From contig NZ_PNLB01000025.1 of assembly GCF_013822795.1 (NCBI RefSeq), positions 1 through 62,439 on the forward strand: a stretch of DNA of 62,439 bases. Reading direction: 5' to 3'. Below are positions 20,355 through 28,893 of this stretch, in pieces. This stretch comes from Phenylobacterium sp. GTDB lineage: Bacteria > Pseudomonadota > Alphaproteobacteria > Caulobacterales > Caulobacteraceae. The first letter of the stretch is position 1. Each line of letters starts with the position of its first letter. The notes under the pieces are model-generated. The model was given only the letters and a program-made list of their open reading frames with translations, had not been told where the DNA came from and searched no databases. A program made the translations under genes and the position numbers.

Positions 20355-20990
20355 CTAGCGCCGGCCGATGTCGAGGAAGTCCGCGCCGCTGAAGTCCTCT
20401 GGCGCGGCGACCTCGACGATGGGGTCGTCGCGGTCGTCCCATTCGGTGCGCAGCGCCCGGCTCATCACCGCATGCATGTCGTACATGCAGGTGATGTAGG
20501 TCAGCTCGAGGATCTCGTGGTCGCTGAGGAACGCCTTGAGCGCTGTGAACACCGGTTCGGGCGTGCGGCCGGCCTGCAGCGACAGGCAGTCTGCATAGGC
20601 GAGCACCGCCCGCTCCTGAGCCGTGTAGCAATCGGCGACCTGCCAATGCGGGATGGCGGCGATGCGGTCCTCCGACACCTTGAGGCCGCGCAGCGACTTG
20701 CAATGCTGCGAGAAGACGAACTGACTGCCCTTGGTGAAGCCGACCCGGGTCTGAGCCAGTTCGCGCAGCACCGGGTCGAGCTTGCGATCGGGACTGCGAT
20801 AGAGGGCAAAGCCGCGGTTGCAGTGCTCCAACACGTCCGGGACGTTGGCGAAGACGGTCCACCAGTCGCCGGGGGTGCCGGTGGTGGTTCCCGGCTGGGC
20901 GACCGGATCGCGGTCACCGAACAAGAGGTCGTAGCTGCGCAGGACCTTGGGGTCGGCCTCGGCGCGGGGGACCTGGCGCAGGCGTGGCAT
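20355..20990 (-). CDS. Carboxymuconolactone decarboxylase / AhpD-like family protein
   Basis: A 211-residue all-helical CMD-domain protein (RELAQTRVGFTKGSQFVFSQ, then HCKSLRGLKVSEDRIAAI, and AYADCLSLQA). The SQHCK segment sits where AhpD proteins carry a redox CxxC, but only one cysteine is present, so AhpD-type disulfide reduction is doubtful. The start is the ATG at 20990, 5 bp after the VOC gene stop. It is the last gene of a four-gene minus-strand set. The end of the protein is duplicated as a remnant at 19484. Confidence 0.85.
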   Translation of the reverse strand: MPRLRQVPRAEADPKVLRSYDLLFGDRDPVAQPGTTTGTPGDWWTVFANVPDVLEHCNRGFALYRSPDRKLDPVLRELAQTRVGFTKGSQFVFSQHCKSLRGLKVSEDRIAAIPHWQVADCYTAQERAVLAYADCLSLQAGRTPEPVFTALKAFLSDHEILELTYITCMYDMHAVMSRALRTEWDDRDDPIVEVAAPEDFSGADFLDIGRR

Positions 20991-20995
20991 GGCCC

Positions 20996-21526
20996 CTACG
21001 CCTCCGCCAGAGCAGCGCTGGCCGGCGCGTGCCTGACGTCGTCCGGCCCGAACGACCGGGTGGTGGCGGCGAGCTCCAGCATGATGCCGTTGGGATCGGT
21101 GAAGTAGACCGAGCGGAAGAAGACACCCTCGTGGTTCTCGGCGCTCACGCCCATCGGGCAGTCGTCGTGATTGACCACCATGTTCGGCAGCACCTTCACC
21201 CCGGCGTCGACCAGCCGCTGGCGGTACTCGTCGAGCTTCTCCTCGGGCACGTTGAACGCCACGTGGTTCATCGAGCCGATGGCAGACCTCGGCTCCTCGG
21301 GGAACTGTTTGACCGAGGCGACGCCCGGCGCGGCGGGCGGAGCGTCGGCCCACCAGAAGAAGGCGACGGAGTCCCCGCCCCCGCAGTCGAAGAAGAAGTG
21401 CTGGCCGCCGTCCGGCAAAGCCACGGTCTTGTAGAGCGGCATGCCGAGGACCTCGGTGTAGAACTTCACCGTCTCGGCCATGTCCCGGCAGACCAGGGCG
21501 AGGTGATTGATGCCCGTCATACGCAT
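20996..21526 (-). CDS. VOC family dioxygenase-like protein
   Basis: A 176-residue protein with two betaalphabetabetabeta modules. It opens MRMTGINHLALVCRDMAETV and FYTEVLGMPLYKTV, continues with SMNHVAFNVPEEKLDEYRQR and ends with YFTDPNGIMLELA. Histidines in NHLAL and NHVAF plus the glutamate in MLELA fit the metal triad of extradiol dioxygenases and glyoxalases. The start at 21526 has AAGGAGG 7 bp upstream. It lies between an MDR dehydrogenase and a CMD gene, suggesting a role in breakdown of an aromatic or xenobiotic compound; the substrate is unknown. Confidence 0.88.
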   Translation of the reverse strand: MRMTGINHLALVCRDMAETVKFYTEVLGMPLYKTVALPDGGQHFFFDCGGGDSVAFFWWADAPPAAPGVASVKQFPEEPRSAIGSMNHVAFNVPEEKLDEYRQRLVDAGVKVLPNMVVNHDDCPMGVSAENHEGVFFRSVYFTDPNGIMLELAATTRSFGPDDVRHAPASAALAEA

Positions 21527-21556
21527 CGAACTGCCTCCTTCCAACGAAGCTGCAGG

Positions 21557-22576
21557 CTAGAACTGCAGGACGATCTTTCCGAAATGCTCCCCGCCCTGCA
21601 TGGCGGCGAACGCCTTGGCGACGTCCGTCCACGGGAAAACCTTATCGACCACCGGTTCGATCCGGTGCAGCTCGATGGCCCGGCACATGGCCTCGAACAT
21701 GTCGCGCGAGCCGACCGACAGCCCTTGAAGCCGGGCGCTGTTGCCGATCAGGACGCCGGGGTGGACGCCCTCGGCCCCGCCGGCGACGACGCCGATGATG
21801 GCGATATGGCCGCCGATGCGGACCGCCTTCAGGCTCTGCTGGATGGTGCCGGCGCCGCCGACCTCCATGACGAAGTCCGCCCCGACGCCACCGGTCGCCT
21901 GGCGCACGGCGCCGGCCCAGTCCTCGGTGGTGCGGTAGTTGACCAGATGGTCGGCGCCGAGCGCCTTGGCGCGGGCCAGCTTCTCATCCGAGGACGAGGT
22001 GATGACCGTGCGATAGCCGGCCGCGTGGGCGAACTGCAGGCCGAAGATGGAGACGCCGCCCGTGCCCTGCAGCACCACCGTGTCGCCGGGCTCGAGCCGC
22101 GCATCTTCGAAGAGGCCGCGCCAGGCGGTCAGCGCCGCGCACGGCAGGGTCGCGACCTGCTGGTCGGTGAGGAAGTCGGGGACCTTGGAGACGCCTTCCT
22201 GACTGAAGACGCCCAGTTCACGCCCCGCGCCGGGCACCGGGAAGCCGAGCGCCGAAGAGAGCTTCTCCAGGGTCGGGCGGCCCGAGGTCCAGTTCTGGAA
22301 GAACAGGGTCGCGACTCGGTCGCCGACCGCCACGCGGGTGACGCCAGGCCCGATCGCCTCGACCACGCCGCAGCCGTCGGAAAACGGGGTGATGGTTCCG
22401 CCGGCCGTGGACGATCCGCGGCTGTACATGCCGTTGACCATCAGCATGTCGCGGTAGTTCAGCGACACCGCCTTCATGCGGACCAGCACTTCGCCATGAC
22501 CCGGCGTCGGATCGGGCGCCTCGACCACCTTCAGGGCGTCGAAACCCCACGGCGCGGCGACTTCCAGAGCCCGCAT
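21557..22576 (-). CDS. Zinc-type alcohol dehydrogenase-like MDR oxidoreductase
   Basis: A 339-residue medium-chain dehydrogenase/reductase. The GroES-like half has GHGEVLVRMKAVSLNYRDML and GCGVVEAIGPGV. The Rossmann half has VVLQGTGGVSIFGLQFAHAAG and ALGADHLVNYRTTEDW. The cysteine ligands of the structural zinc are not seen, so it is closer to quinone oxidoreductase-like, NAD(P)H-dependent members. The start is the ATG at 22576, preceded by AAGGGAGG. A 30-bp gap separates it from the VOC gene, consistent with one operon. Confidence 0.9.
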   Translation of the reverse strand: MRALEVAAPWGFDALKVVEAPDPTPGHGEVLVRMKAVSLNYRDMLMVNGMYSRGSSTAGGTITPFSDGCGVVEAIGPGVTRVAVGDRVATLFFQNWTSGRPTLEKLSSALGFPVPGAGRELGVFSQEGVSKVPDFLTDQQVATLPCAALTAWRGLFEDARLEPGDTVVLQGTGGVSIFGLQFAHAAGYRTVITSSSDEKLARAKALGADHLVNYRTTEDWAGAVRQATGGVGADFVMEVGGAGTIQQSLKAVRIGGHIAIIGVVAGGAEGVHPGVLIGNSARLQGLSVGSRDMFEAMCRAIELHRIEPVVDKVFPWTDVAKAFAAMQGGEHFGKIVLQF

Positions 22577-22665
22577 GCATCCTCCCTTGGATTGTTTGGG
22601 GGGATTAGCCGCCCCTTCCTCGCGGGCCGCAAGACTGTCGTCGCGGAAGGAGCCCGCCTCTCGCT

Positions 22666-23826
22666 TCAGGGGTCGAGCCGCCGGACCCCATAGAGCCGCA
22701 GGGCGCCGACCAGGCCGAACGCCGACATCGCCGCCATGGCCAGGTAGCCCTTGGCCCCGACCAGGTCGAACAGCCAGCCCGAGCCGATGGTCGCCGCCCC
22801 CATCAGCAGGCCGCCGGAGAGCGCCGAGTTGATCGTCTGGGCGGCCGAGGCGTTGGCCGGGGTCGACAGCTTCTCGACCAGCTGCAGCGAGGCGAGGAAG
22901 GTCGCCGCATAGGTGAAGGTGTGCAGCGCCTGCATCGGCAGCAGCAGCCAGAGCGGCGGCGAAAAGGCCAGCACGGTCCAGCGGATCAACGCGGCGGTCC
23001 CGCCGATGACCAACAGGTTGCGCGGACCGATGCGGCGCCGCCACGGCTCCATGAACCACATGAAGCCGACCTCGACCGCCACGGCCAGGCCCCAGAGCAG
23101 GCCGGTGGCGCTCTCGGGCATGCCCTGCTGTTTCCACGAGAGGGTCGAGAACGAGTAGTAGAAGGCGTGGGCCGACTGGATGAGGCCGACCGACACCACC
23201 GCCAGCATGAAGTTGCGGTCGCGCAGCAGGTCGCCGAGGCCGGCGAGGCGTTCGGAAAGCCGGCTGCTCGCCCCGCCCTCGCGCACCGGATCGGGCGGCA
23301 GCAGGCCGCGCGCCGCGCCGGCCGCCAGCATGGCCGCCGCGGTGATCCAGACCAGCACCAGCTCGGGCGAGTAGCGGGCCAGCAGCGCGCCGACCACGAC
23401 GTTGGCGATGATGAAGGCGACCGAGCCGATGCCGCGCGGCCAGCCGTAGTTGAAGCCGTCCCGGCCCGCCCGGCGGAAGACGATGACGTCGGTCAGCGGG
23501 ATCATCGTCGAAAGGATGGTGTTGGCCAGGAACCAGACCCCGAACCACCAGGCGAAGCCGAACGGCGCGGCCAGCAGGCTGTAGGCGCACGCCACGGCCA
23601 GGCCCATCAGGATCAGCGGCGTGCGGCGCAAGGCGAAGCTGTCGGCCCACATGGCGATGGCCGGCGCCGTCACCCCCCGCGCCAGCATCGGCGCCGACAG
23701 GATCAGGCCGATCTCCGCGCCCGACAGCCCGCGCGAGGCGAACCAGACCGGGATGTACGGCGAGCTCGCGCCCGTCCCCACGAACAGGGCCGCGTAGAAC
23801 AGACCAAGGCGGAGCGGCTGCGACAT
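22666..23826 (-). CDS. MFS transporter (LacY/HcaT-like group)
   Basis: A 386-residue protein with about twelve membrane segments. The start MSQPLRLGLFYAALFVGTGA, then SPYIPVWFASRGLSGAEIGL, is characteristic of the MFS_1-like/phenylpropionate permease group. The substrate is unknown. The gap of 89 bp to the MDR dehydrogenase on the same strand suggests it imports the compound handled by the downstream enzymes. Confidence 0.88.
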   Translation of the reverse strand: MSQPLRLGLFYAALFVGTGASSPYIPVWFASRGLSGAEIGLILSAPMLARGVTAPAIAMWADSFALRRTPLILMGLAVACAYSLLAAPFGFAWWFGVWFLANTILSTMIPLTDVIVFRRAGRDGFNYGWPRGIGSVAFIIANVVVGALLARYSPELVLVWITAAAMLAAGAARGLLPPDPVREGGASSRLSERLAGLGDLLRDRNFMLAVVSVGLIQSAHAFYYSFSTLSWKQQGMPESATGLLWGLAVAVEVGFMWFMEPWRRRIGPRNLLVIGGTAALIRWTVLAFSPPLWLLLPMQALHTFTYAATFLASLQLVEKLSTPANASAAQTINSALSGGLLMGAATIGSGWLFDLVGAKGYLAMAAMSAFGLVGALRLYGVRRLDP

Positions 23827-23937
23827 CTGCCTGCCCCGCTTAATCGAGTCGCCGCCAACAATCCCGTGACTTCGGGAGATTTAGCTGCGGCTTTTCCTTC
23901 CGCAACGGCGCCCAGCCGTGCTAGCGCGAAGCTTGAA

Positions 23938-24561
23938 ATGTCCGAACACCGTAAAGCCGCGAGCGTATCCGAGCTCCTCGACCTGATCGCGGAACGCCCG
24001 GGCCGCGAGGTGTCGGTCGGCGACCTGCTGGACACCTTCGGCGATCGCGCCTTCGGGGCGCTGATGTTCGTGTTCGCAGCGCCGCTGGTGCTGCCGATGC
24101 CGCCCGGCGTCTCGGCGCTGCTGGGCGCGCCGCTGATCTTCATCACCTTCCAGTGGACGATGGGCCGCAAGACGCTGTGGCTGCCCAAGGTGATGCTGTC
24201 GCGGACCATGAGCATGGCCGACTTCCGCGCCCTGACCGTGAAGCTGAAGCCGCACCTGGCGCGGCTGGAGCGGCGGCTGCGGCCGCGGCTGACCTTCATG
24301 TACAACCCGCTGGGCGACCGGCTGGTCGGGGCGCTCTGCTTCGTGTTGTCGCTGATCGTGTTCCTGCCGATCCCGTTCGGGAACATGCTGCCGAGCTTCG
24401 CGATCGCCGCCTTCGCCATCGGCGGGGCCGAGCGCGACGGGCTGGCGGCGCTGATCGGCTGGGTGGCGGCGATCCTCTCGGTGGTGGTGCTTATCATCCT
24501 TTCGAAGGCGATCGTCGCGGCGATCCTGGCCTTCTTCGCCACCCTGCTCGGGATGTTCTGA
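23938..24561 (+). CDS. ExoD family exopolysaccharide synthesis protein
   Basis: A 207-residue membrane protein with the ExoD pattern. The cytoplasmic start is ASVSELLDLIAERPGREVSV, followed by GDRAFGALMFVFAAPLVLPM, the PPGVSALLGAPLIFITFQ loop and FLPIPFGNMLPSFAIAAFAI. Four or five helices are visible. ExoD is needed for exopolysaccharide production and alkaline survival in rhizobia; its biochemical role is unclear. The start is the ATG at 23938; a longer frame reaching upstream is a shadow of the MFS gene. Its stop lies directly beside that of the convergent DUF1176 gene. Confidence 0.88.
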   Translation: MSEHRKAASVSELLDLIAERPGREVSVGDLLDTFGDRAFGALMFVFAAPLVLPMPPGVSALLGAPLIFITFQWTMGRKTLWLPKVMLSRTMSMADFRALTVKLKPHLARLERRLRPRLTFMYNPLGDRLVGALCFVLSLIVFLPIPFGNMLPSFAIAAFAIGGAERDGLAALIGWVAAILSVVVLIILSKAIVAAILAFFATLLGMF

Positions 24562-25572
24562 CTACTTGGCGCGTGTGCGCCAGCTGGTCACCCAGTCGCC
24601 TGGCCCGACGCCGCGGCATTCGCCCATCAGGTCCTGAGCGGTCGGCGCAAAACCCTTGCCGTCCCAGACCCAGGTGTTGACCGCCCCGCAGTCGCCGAGA
24701 CCGCGGCCCTTCTCGAAGTTCGACAGGGTCCGGGTGGCCGGATCGTAGTCGACGTTCATCAGTTCGGTGGTCGTCTCGACCGTGTCGGCGTAGCGGATCG
24801 GCAGTCGCCGGGCGACGCCCTTCGCGTCCACCACCGCGAAGCTGTAGATCATGTTGTAGGCGCCGCGCGTGCAGAGCGGCGCCCAGAGGGTGAGGTCCGG
24901 CGACAGCCGCGCGGAGATCGGCGCGATCTCGAGCGTGGCGATGTCGTCGTCGCAGTCGCCCATCAGCGCCATGACCGAGGCTGGCGGCTTCTTCGGCAGA
25001 CCCGCCTGAGACGCGGCGGGCGCCGCCCGCACCAGCGGGAGTTCCGGCGCCGGCGGCACGCTGGCGGCGGTGGCCGGTCCCTTGGCGACCAGGGCGGTGA
25101 CGCCGCCGGCCCGCTTCTGCTTGTCGTCCATCCAGCGCAGGGCCGCCGAGCTGCCGGCCAGGGAGATCGCGCCGATCGGCTTGCCGCTGGCCGCGACCTG
25201 CAGCGCCTGGCCGTTGGCGGCCGCGGAGAGCACGGCGGCGGTCTGAGCCGGGGTCAGCTCGGCGGCGGCGCGGCCGTCGCCGTCCTCGCTGGCCGCCCTG
25301 ACGCTGGCGAGCGCGCGGCCGTCGACCGACAACGACCAGATTCCGGGCGGTCCCTCCATCACCAGCCTGGCCTGAGGCGCGTCGGCGGCGGCGGCTCCGC
25401 GCTCGACCTTCAGATAGCCGGACATCTCGAAGGCTTCGCCCGCGAAGCCGAAGGCGGCGCACTGGCGGGTGTTGTCGCAGGCGACCCACCAGTCCTTGAA
25501 GCTTTCGTTGGCCAGGGCCGGCGTGGCAGCCGCCATCGCCAGGCCCGCCATGGCCAGAACCTTGCCAGTCAT
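24562..25572 (-). CDS. DUF1176 domain-containing secreted protein
   Basis: A 336-residue protein with a signal peptide (MTGKVLAMAGLAMAAATPALA, cut before NES). Then comes FKDWWVACDNTRQCAAFGF, the DUF1176 start with its paired cysteines. The remainder carries ALMGDCDDD, APLCTRGAYN and the ending GLGDCGAVNTWVWDGKGF, all family features. Six conserved cysteines probably form disulfides in the periplasm. Function unknown. Confidence 0.88.
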   Translation of the reverse strand: MTGKVLAMAGLAMAAATPALANESFKDWWVACDNTRQCAAFGFAGEAFEMSGYLKVERGAAAADAPQARLVMEGPPGIWSLSVDGRALASVRAASEDGDGRAAAELTPAQTAAVLSAAANGQALQVAASGKPIGAISLAGSSAALRWMDDKQKRAGGVTALVAKGPATAASVPPAPELPLVRAAPAASQAGLPKKPPASVMALMGDCDDDIATLEIAPISARLSPDLTLWAPLCTRGAYNMIYSFAVVDAKGVARRLPIRYADTVETTTELMNVDYDPATRTLSNFEKGRGLGDCGAVNTWVWDGKGFAPTAQDLMGECRGVGPGDWVTSWRTRAK

Positions 25573-25647
25573 CGCCCGCTCCCCGGTTGCCGAACTGCGT
25601 TCGCAGCGTAAGGTCTCGTTACGGCCTTCGTCGACGGAGAACTCCCC

Positions 25648-26919
25648 ATGACGCGTAGCCACGACAAAGCCCTGCGAGAGCGGGCCGCCGCGGTGATCCC
25701 CGGCGGGATGTACGGCCACCAGGCCGTCGGCCTGCTGCCTGACGACTACCCGCAGTTCTTCTCCCGGGCCGAGGGCGCGCACATCTGGGACGCAGACGGC
25801 AAGCGCTATCTCGACCTGATGTGCGCCTACGGTCCGAACCTCTTCGGCTATGGCCAGCCCGAGATCGACGCGGCCTATGTGCGCCAGCTGGGGCTCGGCG
25901 ACACCCTGACCGGGCCGACCGAGCTGATGGTGCGGCTGGCCGAGGAAATGACCCTGCTGGTCAGCCACGCCGACTGGGCGATGTTCTGCAAGAACGGCAC
26001 TGACGCCACCACCATGGCGCTGATGACTGCGCGGGCCCAGACCCGGCGCAAGACCATCGTGCGGGCCAAGGGCGCCTATCACGGGGCCGCGCCCTGGTGC
26101 ACGCCGCGTCCGGCCGGCACCACCGACACCGACCGCGCGCACCAGATCTTCTGCGACTACAACGACGTGGCCAGCCTGGAGGCGGCGGTGGCGCAGGCCG
26201 GCGACGACCTGGCGGCGATCTTCGCCGCGCCGTTCAAGCACGACGCCTTCATCGACCAGGCCGCGCCGGACGCGGCCTATGCCCGGCGCTGCCGGGAACT
26301 GGCCGACCAGACCGGGGCGCTGCTGATCGTCGACGACGTACGGGCCGGGCTGCGGATGGCGCGCGATTGCTCGTGGTCGGTGGTGGGCGTCGAGCCGGAC
26401 CTCTCGACCTGGGGCAAGTGCATCGCCAACGGCCATCCGATCTCTGCGCTGCTCGGCTCGGAGAAGGCGCGCAAGGGCGCGGCCTCGATCTATGTCACCG
26501 GCTCGTTCTGGTATCAGGCCGCGCCGATGGCCGCGGCGCTGGAGACGCTGCGGCTGGTGCGCACCACCGACTATCTGGAGCGGCTGATCGGCATGGGTGC
26601 ACGGCTGTCGGCGGGGCTGACCGAGCGGGCGGCGGCGGCAGGGTTCGGCCTGCGCTGCACCGGGCCGGGCCAGATGCCGCTCTATCTGTTCGACGACGAC
26701 CCCGACCTGCGGAAGGGCTTCTTCTTCGTCTCGCAGATGCTGAGCCGCGGGGTCTATCTGCACCCCTGGCACAACATGTTCCTGTGCGCGGCGATGACCG
26801 AGGCCGACATCGACGGGGTGCTCAATGCCGCCGAGGACTCGCTGGCGGCGCTGAAGCGTGAGGCCGGCGGCCTGGCCCCGGTCGAAAAGCTGGCCTTCCT
26901 GGCCGGCGGACAAAGATAA
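25648..26919 (+). CDS. Class III PLP aminotransferase (glutamate-1-semialdehyde aminomutase-like)
   Basis: A 423-residue fold-type I PLP enzyme. It shows ERAAAVIPGGMYGHQAVG, then FCKNGTDATTMALMTAR in place of the usual SGTEA phosphate loop, LLIVDDVRAGLR (PLP aspartate) and the Schiff-base lysine in TWGKCIANGHPISALLGS. It is not a standard HemL, because the substrate segments differ. The start ATG at 25648 and the downstream amidase, only 22 bp away, suggest a two-gene operon for degrading an amide that yields an amino compound. That pathway is inference. Confidence 0.85.
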   Translation: MTRSHDKALRERAAAVIPGGMYGHQAVGLLPDDYPQFFSRAEGAHIWDADGKRYLDLMCAYGPNLFGYGQPEIDAAYVRQLGLGDTLTGPTELMVRLAEEMTLLVSHADWAMFCKNGTDATTMALMTARAQTRRKTIVRAKGAYHGAAPWCTPRPAGTTDTDRAHQIFCDYNDVASLEAAVAQAGDDLAAIFAAPFKHDAFIDQAAPDAAYARRCRELADQTGALLIVDDVRAGLRMARDCSWSVVGVEPDLSTWGKCIANGHPISALLGSEKARKGAASIYVTGSFWYQAAPMAAALETLRLVRTTDYLERLIGMGARLSAGLTERAAAAGFGLRCTGPGQMPLYLFDDDPDLRKGFFFVSQMLSRGVYLHPWHNMFLCAAMTEADIDGVLNAAEDSLAALKREAGGLAPVEKLAFLAGGQR

Positions 26920-26941
26920 GAAAGTTCAAAGGGTAGGAACG

Positions 26942-28366
26942 ATGGACGATTTCTCCGAGCACGACGGACTGGCGCTGGCGGCCCTGGTGGCCAAGGGCGA
27001 GGTCACGCCGCTGGAGCTGGTGGACGCGGCCATCGAGCGGATCGAGCGGCACAATCCCTCGCTGAACGCCGTGGTTTACAAGGCCTATGACGAGGCCCGG
27101 AAGACCGCCCAGGGTCCCCTGCCCAACGGGCCGTTCAAGGGCGTGCCGTTTCTGATCAAGGACCTCGGCGTGCCGGTGGCCGGCTGGCCGCGCACCTATG
27201 GCAGCCGCTTCGCCGCCGGCTGGGTCGACAAGGACGACTGCGGCCTGACCCGGCGCTATCGGGAGAGCGGCGTGGTGCTGGTCGGCAAGACCAATACGCC
27301 GGAGTACGGCATCACCGGGGTGACCGAGGGCGGCTATCTGGGCGCCTGCCGCAATCCCTGGAACCCCGACCACGTCTCGGGCGGCTCCTCCGGCGGTGCG
27401 GCATCTGCGGTGGCGAGCGGAATGGTGCCGTTGGCCCACGCCAGCGACGGGCTAGGTTCGATCCGCATTCCGGCCGCCTGCTGCGGGCTGGTGGGCCTGA
27501 AGGTCACCCGCGACCGCACCCCGAACCTGCCGGACGGCGACAACTACGCCATGGGCTTTTCGGTCGACCATGTGGTGACCCGGACCGTGCGCGACAGCGC
27601 CGCCATGCTGGACGCCACCGGCCGCCCTGAGCCGGGCGCGCCGTTCGAGGCGCCGCACAAGGAGCGGCCCTACATGGAGGAAATCGAGCGCAGCCCCGGC
27701 AAACTGCGCATCGCCTGGTCGTCGGAGACGCCGTCGGGCCGGCCGATCGACCCGCAGGTACAGGCGGCGCTGGAACGCACCGCCGCGCTGCTGAGGGGCC
27801 TGGGCCACGAGGTGGTCGAGAAGGGTCTCGGCATCGACTACCGCGCCCTCTACACCGCCCGCGCGCCGGTCTCGGGCGCCAACTTCGCAGCCAACATCGC
27901 GCGGCTAGCGGCCATGCTGGGCCGCGAGCCGCAGGAGCACGAGCTGGAGCCGCTGACCTGGGCGGCGCTGAAGAGCGGCCGCAAGGTGACCGGCGAGCAG
28001 GCGTTCCGCGGCTGGCAGGATCTGCGCGACCTGAACCGCAAGACGCTGATGTTCTTCGAGGACGTCGACGTCTACCTCTGCCCGGTGCTGGGCACGCCGG
28101 TGCCGAAGGTCGGGCTGATCGACCCCGTGGCGGTCGACCCGCAGGAGCTGAACAAGCGCCAGAGCAAGGCCTTCCCCTACACCCCGCCGTTCAACTTCTC
28201 GGGCCAGCCGTCGCTGTCGCTGCCGCTTGAGGTGGACGAGGACGGCCTGCCGATCGGGATGATGTTCACCGCCCGCTTCGCCGACGAAGCGACCCTGTTC
28301 CGCCTTGCCGCGCAATTGGAGAAGGAAGCGCCCTGGAAGGGACGCCGGCCCGCGCTCTGGGGGTAG
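26942..28366 (+). CDS. Amidase signature family hydrolase
   Basis: A 474-residue amidase with the Ser-cisSer-Lys triad. The lysine lies in [13 protein letters not shown] and the serines in [15 protein letters not shown], followed by [20 protein letters not shown]. It resembles 6-aminohexanoate-cyclic-dimer hydrolase-type amidases more than GatA. No signal peptide is seen, so it is cytosolic. The start at 26942 has a GGGTAGGAACG stretch as a weak ribosome-binding site. It probably forms an operon with the aminotransferase upstream. Confidence 0.92.
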   Translation: MDDFSEHDGLALAALVAKGEVTPLELVDAAIERIERHNPSLNAVVYKAYDEARKTAQGPLPNGPFKGVPFLIKDLGVPVAGWPRTYGSRFAAGWVDKDDCGLTRRYRESGVVLVGKTNTPEYGITGVTEGGYLGACRNPWNPDHVSGGSSGGAASAVASGMVPLAHASDGLGSIRIPAACCGLVGLKVTRDRTPNLPDGDNYAMGFSVDHVVTRTVRDSAAMLDATGRPEPGAPFEAPHKERPYMEEIERSPGKLRIAWSSETPSGRPIDPQVQAALERTAALLRGLGHEVVEKGLGIDYRALYTARAPVSGANFAANIARLAAMLGREPQEHELEPLTWAALKSGRKVTGEQAFRGWQDLRDLNRKTLMFFEDVDVYLCPVLGTPVPKVGLIDPVAVDPQELNKRQSKAFPYTPPFNFSGQPSLSLPLEVDEDGLPIGMMFTARFADEATLFRLAAQLEKEAPWKGRRPALWG

Positions 28367-28418
28367 AAAGCGTCATCCCTCCCGCGTTAGCTTGGGGCCA
28401 GGATTCTAGGAGTATTCC

Positions 28419-28751
28419 ATGAGCGACCGGATCGAACGGCCCTGGGCCCTGATGCGCCATCACGCGGGCTGGGCCGACGTCTTCCATATCGAGAACGAGA
28501 CGGCCGACTCGATCACCGGCTTCTATCCCGACCGCGAGACGGTCGGCCCGCCGGTGAACTACAGCGTGCGCGCGGTGCTGGCGCGCTTCCCGACCATGGA
28601 AGCGGCCCGCGCGGCGCGTGAAGGCGCGGTGCTGGAATGGCGCAAGCATGACGCCGGCGTGCGTGAAGCCGAAGACAAGCTGCGCGCGGCCGAGAAGGCG
28701 CGTGAAGACGCCTGGCTGAACTGCCTGCGCGGCGCGGCCGACGGCAAGTAA
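28419..28751 (+). CDS. Conserved hypothetical protein
   Basis: A soluble 110-residue protein. The first half is mixed (PWALMRHHAGWADVFHIEN, RETVGPPVNYSVRAVLARFP). The second half is strongly helical and charged (EAARAAREGAVLEWRKHDAG to LRAAEKAREDAWLNCL), likely a short coiled coil. An AGGAGT box sits 5 bp before the ATG at 28419. No family recognised and no signal peptide; function unknown. Confidence 0.7.
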   Translation: MSDRIERPWALMRHHAGWADVFHIENETADSITGFYPDRETVGPPVNYSVRAVLARFPTMEAARAAREGAVLEWRKHDAGVREAEDKLRAAEKAREDAWLNCLRGAADGK

Positions 28752-28765
28752 GATCGGACGAGATG

Positions 28766-28885
28766 CTCCCCCTCTGGGGGAGCTGTCAGCCGCATGGCTG
28801 ACTGAGGGGGACCTTGAAGCTCGTAGAGAGCAGTCCCCCTCCGTCTCGGCGCTGCGCGCCGAGCCACCTCCCCCAGCGGGGGAGG
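28766..28885. repeat. Compound palindromic intergenic repeat
   Basis: The 120 bp hold four nested inverted repeats: CTCCCCC/GGGGGAG (28766-28782), GTCAGCC/GGCTGAC (28785-28802), CTCGGCGC/GCGCCGAG (28845-28863) and CCTCCCCC/GGGGGAGG (28867-28885). In addition GGGGGAC near 28806 can pair with GTCCCCC near 28833. The structure is that of a REP/BIME-like dispersed element. It lies between two convergent genes and may also stop transcription. Confidence 0.7.
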
Positions 28886-28893
28886 ATCTTGAG

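Noticed and set aside
22921..23937. N-terminal extension of the ExoD gene
   Set aside because: The extra 339 residues are a shadow of the MFS gene; ExoD homology begins at the ATG at 23938.
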